DNA of 5,335 nt from Gemmatimonadaceae bacterium (GTDB lineage: Bacteria > Gemmatimonadota > Gemmatimonadetes > Gemmatimonadales > Gemmatimonadaceae), in assembly GCA_017881545.1 (NCBI GenBank), contig JADGQU010000202.1, forward strand, positions 1 to 5,335, read 5' to 3'. The first letter of the stretch is position 1. Every line of letters starts with the position of its first letter. Positions 1-5,335 of this stretch are shown here, in pieces. The notes under the pieces are model-generated. The model was not told the origin of the DNA and searched no databases. It saw only the letters and a program-made list of their open reading frames with translations. The translations under genes were made by a program, and so were the position numbers.

Positions 1-1349
1 GCCATCGCTCTCTCGGTGTCGCGCCCTCTCACCTCCAGAACAACCGAGCCCACCGTGCTTCTCGACGCGATCAACGCGGCGATCAGAATCCAGAGCATCG
101 TCGAGTTGAGATCGACGAACCAGAAGAACAGGTACGTCGCGTAAGCGACCTGGAGCGCCGCCAGGACCGCCAATGCGGGCGCCGACAATCTACCGGACCG
201 GTACGCGCTGACAAGCGTCCACCCGATCGCCAGCCAAATCCCGAGAAATGCGGCCGCACCGATCATTCCGGTGGTGGCGAGGGTCTCCAGAAACTGGTTG
301 TGGGTGCGGTCGTAAATATCGGTGTCGATCTTGTAAATCCCAGGATCAAAGTGCGCACTCCATACAAGATTGTGGTTCTCCAATCCGTAGCCGAGAAGCG
401 GGCGATCCTTGAATCCATCGATGGCGGCGCGCCACTGCATTGTGCGCGACTCGTCCGAGCCTGCCGGATTCGTTTGGGCCAAGCGTTGGAGTACGTTCGG
501 AACGTGCCGCGCTATCGGACTTGTTGGAAACGCTCTGATGCTGGCGGTGATTCCAGCAACGACGACGGTGAACGTGCCCGCTACGGCGAGAGCGATCCAC
601 TTCTTCCTCGACGCCTTGCCAATCGCGGCGAAGATGAGTCCGGCCACCAGCGTCCCGAGCACCAGGCCTACTACCGAGCTCCTGTTCTGCGCATCGACAA
701 GGGCAAGAAGGTTGATTCCGCCGGCCGCGAGATAAAGGAGGCGGTATCGGACACTCACCGACGCGAGATATCCCGCGATCGCGATGTTCATCAGCAGATA
801 CGCAGCCAGAAGTCCCGGATTGCCGAGCGTAGAGGAGCTCGCTACCACGCTCGCTTCGCGGGAATGGGTCGCGGACGGAAGCATCGAATGTTGTGCTATC
901 GCGGTGATGCCGATGACCAGGCTCACCAGGAGCGCTGCGTTGAGTACCCAGATCCAATCCTCGTCGCGGAGCGTTCTCAGCAGCAGGAAGAAGAGGACGA
1001 GATGAAGCCAGGCCCAGACTCCTCCCATCCGCTCGAAGTCTCCAAAGAAGCTGTGGGTAGGGGCGGGCGAGAAGAGCGCGGAGAGAGCGGCGGCGGCGAG
1101 AAACGCCACGAGCGCCCAGAAAATCGGCTCGCCACGTAGGTCGAGCGTCTTCCGCCCGAAGCAGAGCGCCAGGACCATCGCGGCGGATCCGACTTCGACG
1201 ACGACGCGAAAGAAGATGTTCCGCGGCACCACGTACGGAAAGAAAAAGTCCGACCCAACGATCAGCGGAACCGCAAGCGATATGAGCAGCAACGCGATGA
1301 CGGCGGTGCGCCACGAGAGCTCGGGTAATCGCGCGGTGGAAATTCGCAC
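1..1349 (-). CDS. O-antigen ligase family (Wzy_C/WaaL-type) membrane protein, 3' end outside window
   Basis: Integral inner-membrane protein of the O-antigen ligase/polymerase superfamily, whose members transfer or polymerise undecaprenyl-linked glycans on the periplasmic side. The frame is open for 449 codons from a GTG at 1349 to the window edge. I count about 12 hydrophobic segments (roughly residues 14-32, 44-64, 76-94, 112-125, 132-152, 174-197, 203-219, 223-243, 250-270, 358-382, 389-411, 414-428). A large loop (271-355) precedes helix 10, as in WaaL. Residues 350-364 (HNQFLETLATTGMIG) fit the WaaL signature H[NSQ]-x9-G-x2-[GTY] exactly. Family-like motifs are TLGNPGLLAAYL (174-185), NRSS (Arg223) and SRTMQWRAAIDGF (301-313). 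The start lies 3 nt after the esterase stop with no clear Shine-Dalgarno, so translational coupling is likely. A downstream start would remove the first helix. The superfamily also holds Wzy polymerases and protein O-oligosaccharyltransferases, so ligase versus polymerase is not decided. A C-terminal TPR region, present in some relatives, could lie beyond the edge. Confidence 0.9.
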   Translation of the reverse strand, partial: MRISTARLPELSWRTAVIALLLISLAVPLIVGSDFFFPYVVPRNIFFRVVVEVGSAAMVLALCFGRKTLDLRGEPIFWALVAFLAAAALSALFSPAPTHSFFGDFERMGGVWAWLHLVLFFLLLRTLRDEDWIWVLNAALLVSLVIGITAIAQHSMLPSATHSREASVVASSSTLGNPGLLAAYLLMNIAIAGYLASVSVRYRLLYLAAGGINLLALVDAQNRSSVVGLVLGTLVAGLIFAAIGKASRKKWIALAVAGTFTVVVAGITASIRAFPTSPIARHVPNVLQRLAQTNPAGSDESRTMQWRAAIDGFKDRPLLGYGLENHNLVWSAHFDPGIYKIDTDIYDRTHNQFLETLATTGMIGAAAFLGIWLAIGWTLVSAYRSGRLSAPALAVLAALQVAYATYLFFWFVDLNSTMLWILIAALIASRSTVGSVVLEVRGRDTERAM

Positions 1350-1352
1350 GGA

Positions 1353-2069
1353 TCAGCGCGTCGTCGCTTCGGTGAGTCGCGTCAAGACTTCCGGAATGAT
1401 TTCGTGCCCACCATCGAACCTGATAGTCGTGTGCGGGACGCGCAGATCAAGCAGTCGTGCTTCCTGGGCGGCAATCAGCTCCGGCCTGGCAAACTCGTCG
1501 CTCGTGCCGAGCGCGATCATCAATGGTGACCGTCGTGCCAGGCGAGCGGCGCCCTCCGCATCGAGCTCAGGAGGCAGAACACCCGCATACAGTACGACCC
1601 GGTCCGGATCGACATTCCCGTCAGCAACCCAACGCGCGGCCGTCGCTACGCCCTGTGAAAACCCGAACACCCACAGCCGCACCTTCGCGCGATCGACGAT
1701 CGAAAAGATCTCGTCATGGAGCAGATCGAGATATCTGACATAGTCCTGGACCTCGGCCTCGCGATCCTCAGAGGTCATCCAGCTGGCGCCGACCGGCGTA
1801 CCGGCGGGGTGCGGTCCACCGACCGGAGGCGAGAGGTAGTATCGGGAGAGCGCTTCCGGAGCGATGAAGAGGCGGTCAGCGCGCTCGAGCGGCAAGAAGC
1901 GGGAGAGAAAGCGCCTGGCCAGCTGCCCGTGACCATGACACGCGATCCACACTTCGCTCAAGTCCGCGTCGAGAGAGCCCATAATCGCATACCGCGCGGA
2001 CCTCGGAACCTGGAGGTGGCGCTGCTCGAAGGCGCGATGCTTCTTTTCCGGCGCGGCAGGAATCTGCAA
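1353..2069 (-). CDS. Alpha/beta-hydrolase, phospholipase/carboxylesterase-type serine esterase
   Basis: A 238-residue single-domain alpha/beta-hydrolase resembling the Abhydrolase_2 phospholipase/carboxylesterase group, which cleaves short-chain ester or thioester bonds, usually in the cytoplasm. The nucleophile elbow GFSQG is at 136-140 (Ser138). The likely acid is Asp191 in GTSDEFARP and the base His222 in GGHEI, giving the family's Ser-Asp-His order. HGHGQ at 45-49 follows the first core strands and is the likely oxyanion-hole loop. The block SWM...DREAEVQDYVRYLD (97-115) resembles the segment before the nucleophile helix in these enzymes. No signal peptide or membrane segment is visible. 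The start is a TTG at 2069. The frame closes at a TAA at 2091-2093, and the first ATG (residue 30, 1982) falls after what looks like the first core strand, so it would truncate the fold. The ligase gene follows after 3 nt in the same reading frame. The substrate cannot be read from the sequence; deacylation of a glycan or lipid is only a guess from context. Confidence 0.85.
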   Translation of the reverse strand: MQIPAAPEKKHRAFEQRHLQVPRSARYAIMGSLDADLSEVWIACHGHGQLARRFLSRFLPLERADRLFIAPEALSRYYLSPPVGGPHPAGTPVGASWMTSEDREAEVQDYVRYLDLLHDEIFSIVDRAKVRLWVFGFSQGVATAARWVADGNVDPDRVVLYAGVLPPELDAEGAARLARRSPLMIALGTSDEFARPELIAAQEARLLDLRVPHTTIRFDGGHEIIPEVLTRLTEATTR

Positions 2070-2150
2070 AGAGACACTCGATTGGTGCAGTTACTGAGGT
2101 GAGGGCTGGAACGTGACTTGCCCCCATGAATGTACCATTCCGAACAGAAA
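2070..2150. promoter_or_regulatory. Divergent intergenic region between esterase and M48 protease genes
   Basis: This short spacer separates two divergent starts, so promoters for both the esterase-ligase pair and the protease gene should lie here or just inside the genes. I find no convincing -35/-10 pair on either strand and no strong Shine-Dalgarno before either start. The one clear element is a perfect inverted repeat, GAATG-TAC-CATTC, at 2128-2140. It sits over the alternative protease start at 2130 and 10 nt before the preferred start at 2151. It could be a half-site operator or a small hairpin. That a promoter is present is inferred from gene orientation only. Confidence 0.4.
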
Positions 2151-2972
2151 ATGATTGGCAGATTCGCTCTGACTGCGCTCCTCTTTATTCTTGCCTCCTG
2201 CTCCGTGTCCAAGGATCAGGAGGTCGCTCTCGGCCGTCAGGACGCGGAAGAGGTCAATTCTCAATTGCCCATCGTCACCGATCCGGCCGTCAGCGACTAC
2301 ATCCAGATCCTGGGCGAGTCCATCGCGAAGACAACGAGCCGCTCGGACCTTGACTGGCATTTCTACGTCGTTAACACGAAGCAGGTGAATGCCTTCGCGC
2401 TGCCAGGGGGATTCGTTTACGTGAACCGCGGACTCATCGAGAGCACCGACCGGCTCGACGAGCTCACGGGATCGCTTGGCCACGAGATCGGACACGTGGT
2501 CGAACGGCACTCCGTGAAGCAGATGGAGAAAACACAGAAAACGAACCTCGGAGTTGCTGCCGTATGCACGCTCACGAACATTTGTCAGAGCGGGCTCGCG
2601 CAGGCTGCGGTGCAGGTGGGCGGAACCGCGCTCTTCGCGAGATACAGTCGTCTCGACGAGCTTCAGGCGGACTCGGAGGGCGTGGTGAATGTCACGCGTG
2701 CCGGTTACGATCCTCAAGGAATCCCGGATTTGTTTCAGGTGCTGCTCAAGCAGCGCGAGTATCAGCCGACCGTTGTCGAGGGCTGGTTTGCGTCCCATCC
2801 CCTCGAGGAGGCGCGCATCCAGAGAGCGAAGACTCTGATCTCGCAGTTGCCGCTTGATCGGTCGCATAAGCTGATAGTCGATACACCGGAGTTTCACGCG
2901 TTCAAGGCGCGCGTGTCGCAGCTCCCCCTGCCCACTCCCCCGAGAGACCCTCCGAGCCGGCAAGAGCAGTAG
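2151..2972 (+). CDS. M48-family zinc metalloprotease lipoprotein (LoiP/YcaL/BepA-like)
   Basis: A 273-residue periplasmic metallopeptidase, probably lipid-anchored, of the M48 group that in Gram-negative bacteria degrades damaged or misassembled envelope proteins. Numbering from the ATG at 2151: a short basic n-region and hydrophobic stretch lead to the lipobox LASC, with Cys17 as the lipidated residue. The M48 domain then shows NAFALPGGFVYVNRGLI (about 80-96) and HEIGH at 111-115 (zinc ligands His111 and His115, catalytic Glu112). The third zinc ligand is probably Glu170 in ELQAD, and the conserved late His216 lies in SHPLEEARI. No TPR domain follows, so it is nearer to E. coli LoiP and YcaL in size than to BepA. 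The last 16 residues are rich in proline and charge. Cys139 and Cys145 may form a periplasmic disulfide. An in-frame ATG at 2130 would add seven residues (MYHSEQK); I prefer 2151 because it gives a textbook lipoprotein signal. Neither start has a good Shine-Dalgarno. The stop TAG abuts the stop of the convergent gene. Confidence 0.93.
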   Translation: MIGRFALTALLFILASCSVSKDQEVALGRQDAEEVNSQLPIVTDPAVSDYIQILGESIAKTTSRSDLDWHFYVVNTKQVNAFALPGGFVYVNRGLIESTDRLDELTGSLGHEIGHVVERHSVKQMEKTQKTNLGVAAVCTLTNICQSGLAQAAVQVGGTALFARYSRLDELQADSEGVVNVTRAGYDPQGIPDLFQVLLKQREYQPTVVEGWFASHPLEEARIQRAKTLISQLPLDRSHKLIVDTPEFHAFKARVSQLPLPTPPRDPPSRQEQ

Positions 2973-4040
2973 CTAGTGGCGAAATCGAAGCGAATCAAGC
3001 GCCGCCTCGCGCCGCGATTCGCGTAGGTATTTGCGCGACTCGCGTACGGACTGGAGCAAGGCTTGGTTCAGGGACTGGCGCGATTTCCCCCAGGATCGAC
3101 TCAGCAACTCGCGCCACGGGTCGCGCGCGCCGTCGGGCCGCTCACGGAGATGCGCGTCACGATAGCGCTCAAGCGCTGATTCGATCTGCCTGCGCACTCG
3201 TTCCTGGAGCTCGCCCAATGCGCGCTCGCTCTCCTTTTGACCGGCTCGCGCTTCGTCGAGTGCCCGGCGCTGCAGCCTCTCCTCCGCAGCCTCTCGCTCC
3301 CGGGCGTTGGACTGCATTTCGATCCGCAGCTTGAAAGCCTCATTGGGGTCAAACTCCGCAATCAGCTCCGGCGGGTCGGGCGGTTCGGGCAGATCTGGGG
3401 GCTCCGCCGATTCTGCCGGTTCCCCTGATTCTGCCGGCTCCCCTGATTCAGCCGGCTCCCCCGATTCAGGCGGTGGTTCCATTCTCTCCGCGAGCAAGTT
3501 GCCCGACCGGTATTGCCGGACGAATTGGTAATTGTCGGCCAGAATGGGTGTCGGGCTCGTGGACTTGCCCGTTTCGACGGACTCTGTGGCCTGAGCCAAC
3601 GCAATCGTCTCGAGAACGAAGTCTCTAACCGAAAGTCCGGCACTCTCTATAGCTCTGCGCGCGAGCGGGCTGGATTCAAGACGCGAGACGGCGCGATCGA
3701 TTGCGTTTCGTCCTGATCCGTGTTCGGACCGGATCTCCGATTCCGGAATTTGTTCGAGGTTTTCCTGTGCTTGTTGCCACCGGGCGAAGTTGTCCGCCGT
3801 GATGCGGTAGTCGACGGAACTTGTGAGGGCCTCACGCGTGTCTGGATAGGCATTGTCGAAGATCAACGATGCAACTAGCGGGTTCGTCGCTTCGCGCGTT
3901 TGGCCGGTGCACGCGACTGCCGCGAACGAGACGGCCATCATCGCGATCGCGCGCTGAATGTCCGTCAACGAATGAATCGCGTGTCGCCGGTGCCGCCGAG
4001 GGAGACTCCCCCATCCAGCCATCCGTTCAGCCAGAATCAC
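2973..4040 (-). CDS. Putative lipoprotein of unknown function with Pro/Glu repeat and long charged helix
   Basis: I do not recognise a named family for this 355-residue protein. Numbering from a GTG at 4040: a basic stretch (SLPRRHRRH, about 12-20) precedes a hydrophobic segment ending in AVAC (Cys44), consistent with a signal peptide and lipid anchor. Residues about 78-175 look helical, with the pattern ITADNFARWQQAQENL, then AIESAGLSVRDFVLETIALAQA, then NYQFVRQYR. I recall this order from uncharacterised small envelope proteins, but this is from memory. Residues 188-225 are Pro/Glu/Ser-rich and include three ESGEPA hexapeptides. Residues 231-349 are dense in Arg, Glu, Gln and Ala, probably one long helix or coiled coil, with a basic C-terminus. 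The GTG start is chosen because GGAGG lies 7 nt upstream; ATG at 4022 or TTG at 3968 would shorten the n-region, and the TTG gives the most typical signal length. The frame also extends upstream to 4118. A periplasmic spacer or scaffold role is speculation. Confidence 0.75.
   Translation of the reverse strand: MILAERMAGWGSLPRRHRRHAIHSLTDIQRAIAMMAVSFAAVACTGQTREATNPLVASLIFDNAYPDTREALTSSVDYRITADNFARWQQAQENLEQIPESEIRSEHGSGRNAIDRAVSRLESSPLARRAIESAGLSVRDFVLETIALAQATESVETGKSTSPTPILADNYQFVRQYRSGNLLAERMEPPPESGEPAESGEPAESGEPAESAEPPDLPEPPDPPELIAEFDPNEAFKLRIEMQSNAREREAAEERLQRRALDEARAGQKESERALGELQERVRRQIESALERYRDAHLRERPDGARDPWRELLSRSWGKSRQSLNQALLQSVRESRKYLRESRREAALDSLRFRH
3409..3473 (-). repeat. 18-bp tandem repeat, three full copies plus a partial one, in the lipoprotein gene
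   Basis: On the plus strand the unit is GATTCTGCCGGCTCCCCT. Full copies lie at 3409-3426, 3427-3444 and 3445-3462, followed by a partial copy at 3463-3473. Copies 1 and 2 differ at one base; copies 2 and 3 differ at two. Read on the minus strand each unit encodes one hexapeptide ESGEPA, so gain or loss of a unit keeps the reading frame. The repeat joins the helical N-terminal region to the charged C-terminal helix and looks like a flexible, length-variable linker. Confidence 0.9.
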
Positions 4041-4135
4041 AACTCCACCTCCGTCAGGGCAGCGGACCGAGCGATCCGCGAATAGAATTACTCGCTCCGC
4101 ACCGTCTCCCGCCCACAAACCCGCGCACCCTCCCG
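4041..4135. promoter_or_regulatory. Divergent promoter region between the lipoprotein and M20 peptidase genes
   Basis: The two genes are transcribed away from each other, so both promoters are expected here. An AT-rich island at about 4081-4090 stands out in GC-rich surroundings. On the plus strand it contains TAGAAT (4083-4088), one mismatch from a sigma-70 -10 box, which would give the peptidase a leader of about 40 nt. On the minus strand the same island reads TAATTC, a poor -10 for the lipoprotein gene. No convincing -35 box is present at 16-18 bp on either side. There is no Shine-Dalgarno before the ATG at 4136; the preceding bases are C-rich. Confidence 0.35.
4043..4052 (-). promoter_or_regulatory. 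Shine-Dalgarno site for the unknown lipoprotein gene
   Basis: Read on the minus strand the sequence is GGAGGTGGAG followed by TT and the GTG at 4040. The GGAGG core ends 7 nt before the GTG, a near-ideal spacing. It is the only strong ribosome binding site I find at any gene start in the window, and it decides the choice of this GTG over the ATG at 4022 and TTG at 3968. Confidence 0.65.
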
Positions 4136-5335
4136 ATGAATCGCATCGCCCTAGCGATCGGACTCACCGTCGCCTGTTTGAGCGCCGCGAAGTTGCCGGC
4201 GCAAGCCACAGCACTCGACTGGACCGCTCTCGCAAAAGAGTCGCAGACAATCCTTTCCTCTTACCTTCGCGTCAATACCACCAATCCTCCCGGAAACGAG
4301 ATCCTCGGCGCCCGCTTTCTGAAAGCGATTCTCGATCGCGAGGGCATCGAAGCCCGGATATTGGACACTACGGAAGTGGGGGCGAATCGTGCCAACTTCT
4401 ATGCGCGCCTGCGCGGGAACGGCAGCAAACGGGCGATCGCCCTCGTCCACCACATGGATGTCGTTCCAGCTACACCGTCATCCTGGTCGGTCGATCCGTT
4501 CTCGGGCGAGGTGAGGGATGGCTACATCTGGGGGCGTGGAGCGATCGACATGAAGGGGAATGGGATCGCCCAGCTCATGGCGATGATAGCCCTCAAGCGA
4601 TCCGGCGTGCCCCTCGCGCGCGACATCGTCTTCATCGGCAACGCCGACGAGGAGCTTGGCTCGACCGGAGCGCTGCTGTTCGTCAAGCTGCACCCGGATC
4701 TGTTGCGGGATGTCGAGTACCTGATCACGGAGGGCGCCGACAACGTGCTGGACGACAAGGGGAGTGTCGTCTACTTCGCGGTTGGTGTCTCGGAGAAACG
4801 AACTTTCTGGCAGCGCCTCACTGTCAACGGAGTGCCATCGCACGGATCGCGTCCCACTAAACAGAATCCGGTTCCCCGGCTCATCGCCGCGCTGTACAAG
4901 ATCTCGCAGTACGAGACTCCGCTCCACGTCACTCCGGGCGTCGAGAAATTCTTTCGCGACATCGCCCGGACTTACCCCGAGCCGCAGCGCTCGTGGCTCT
5001 CCAACGTGACCGCCGCGCTCGGAAATCCACGCGCGAGAGAGTGGATACTGAGTGATGTATCCTGGAACGCGGTTCTCAGAAACACGATCTCACTGACCGG
5101 TCTCGCCGGCTCGAACAAGACGAACGTCATCCCGGGAATCGCCACGGCCGAGATTGATGTGAGATTGCTGCCCGATCAGGACACGACGGAATTTCTGAAG
5201 ACGCTCCAGGCAATCGTCGGCGATACGGCGGTGCACTTCACGCACCTGGCCAACACCAAGGCACCACTTGAGAGTCCCGTCGATACTGATCTCTTCCGCG
5301 CCATTGAAAAAGCGGCTCATGATCGAGAGCCGAGC
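4136..5335 (+). CDS. Secreted M20-family zinc metallopeptidase, 3' end outside window
   Basis: A di-zinc amino- or carboxypeptidase/deacylase of family M20, exported by Sec. The first 400 codons are present; members with this layout are usually about 450-500 residues. Residues 1-24 form a signal peptide (MNR, hydrophobic core, likely signal peptidase I cut after AQA24). The first catalytic segment shows HHMDVV (His106, Asp108), then WGRGAIDMKG (135-144, bridging Asp138), then NADEELGSTGA (169-179, general base Glu172 and ligand Glu173). A further likely ligand is Glu199 in ITEGADN. The inserted lid/dimerisation domain begins near 222 and carries PSHGSRP (234-240) with the conserved His236; NKTNVIPGIATAEIDVRLLP (327-346) is typical of the domain's end. 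The last zinc-binding histidine expected in the C-terminal part lies beyond the edge. The start is the first ATG and gives a complete signal peptide, though no Shine-Dalgarno precedes it. Substrate specificity cannot be assigned; periplasmic peptide scavenging is the usual role for exported relatives. Confidence 0.95.
   Translation, partial: MNRIALAIGLTVACLSAAKLPAQATALDWTALAKESQTILSSYLRVNTTNPPGNEILGARFLKAILDREGIEARILDTTEVGANRANFYARLRGNGSKRAIALVHHMDVVPATPSSWSVDPFSGEVRDGYIWGRGAIDMKGNGIAQLMAMIALKRSGVPLARDIVFIGNADEELGSTGALLFVKLHPDLLRDVEYLITEGADNVLDDKGSVVYFAVGVSEKRTFWQRLTVNGVPSHGSRPTKQNPVPRLIAALYKISQYETPLHVTPGVEKFFRDIARTYPEPQRSWLSNVTAALGNPRAREWILSDVSWNAVLRNTISLTGLAGSNKTNVIPGIATAEIDVRLLPDQDTTEFLKTLQAIVGDTAVHFTHLANTKAPLESPVDTDLFRAIEKAAHDREPS

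Noticed and set aside
300..1139. Plus-strand open frame of 279 codons
   Set aside because: It is antisense to the ligase, with low-complexity Arg/Glu composition and no recognisable domain; such frames are common opposite GC-rich genes.
346..1314. Long minus-strand open frame of 322 codons
   Set aside because: It lies in another frame of the O-antigen ligase gene. Its translation is Arg-rich without membrane segments or motifs, whereas the ligase frame is open from 1349 to the edge with about 12 helices and the WaaL signature.
2091..2963. Minus-strand open frame of 290 codons covering the whole protease gene
   Set aside because: The sense strand encodes a clear M48 protease with lipobox and HEIGH motif. 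The antisense product shows no domain or signal and fits GC-driven lack of stops.
2990..3022. Inverted repeat GCGAATC ... GATTCGC considered as a terminator for the protease gene
   Set aside because: The stem is 7 bp with a 19-nt loop and no T-tract, and it lies inside the opposing coding region where Arg/Glu-rich codons easily create such matches.
3307..3531. Gly/Ser-repeat open frame on the plus strand
   Set aside because: It is the reverse reading of the ESGEPA minisatellite, so its repetitive look is explained by the lipoprotein gene.
4060..4088. A full sigma-70 promoter with TAGAAT as -10
   Set aside because: The bases at the expected -35 position (CAGCGG with 17-bp spacing) do not resemble TTGACA, so only a weak regulatory region is reported.
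4478..4927. Minus-strand open frame antisense to the M20 peptidase
   Set aside because: The plus-strand frame carries all expected M20 catalytic motifs in order; the antisense frame has none.

Overview
The window is dense, GC-rich bacterial chromosome with five protein genes and no stretch of 300 bases or more without one. Three gene products are envelope proteins of a Gram-negative cell: a 12-helix O-antigen ligase/polymerase-type protein, an M48 metalloprotease lipoprotein and a second, unrecognised lipoprotein. The overall style (secreted M20 peptidase, M48 lipoprotein, Arg/Ala-rich proteins, non-ATG starts, few Shine-Dalgarno sites) resembles Gemmatimonadota or another soil phylum such as Acidobacteriota. 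That placement is an impression from protein style, not a phylogenetic result.

Layout. (1) 1-2069, minus strand: a probable two-gene operon. A small serine esterase of the phospholipase/carboxylesterase type (2069 to 1353) is followed after 3 nt by a Wzy_C/WaaL-type O-antigen ligase family protein (1349 to 1), which runs off the left edge. (2) 2070-2150: short divergent intergenic region holding a 13-bp palindrome. (3) 2151-2972, plus strand: a lipoprotein M48 zinc metalloprotease of the LoiP/YcaL/BepA-like group. (4) 2973-4040, minus strand: a lipoprotein of unknown function with a helical N-terminal region, a Pro/Glu hexapeptide repeat and a long charged helix. It converges on the protease gene with abutting stop codons (TAG|CTA). 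(5) 4041-4135: divergent intergenic region with the only strong Shine-Dalgarno site seen at a gene start here. (6) 4136-5335, plus strand: a secreted M20-family zinc metallopeptidase, cut by the right edge.

How they fit together. The common theme is the cell envelope and periplasm: polysaccharide ligation or polymerisation, outer-membrane or periplasmic protein turnover, and peptide hydrolysis. Only the esterase and ligase genes are arranged as an operon; the others are in alternating orientation and are probably separate transcription units. I see no RNA gene, mobile element, CRISPR array, phage gene or defence system. The least explained item is the repeat-bearing lipoprotein.
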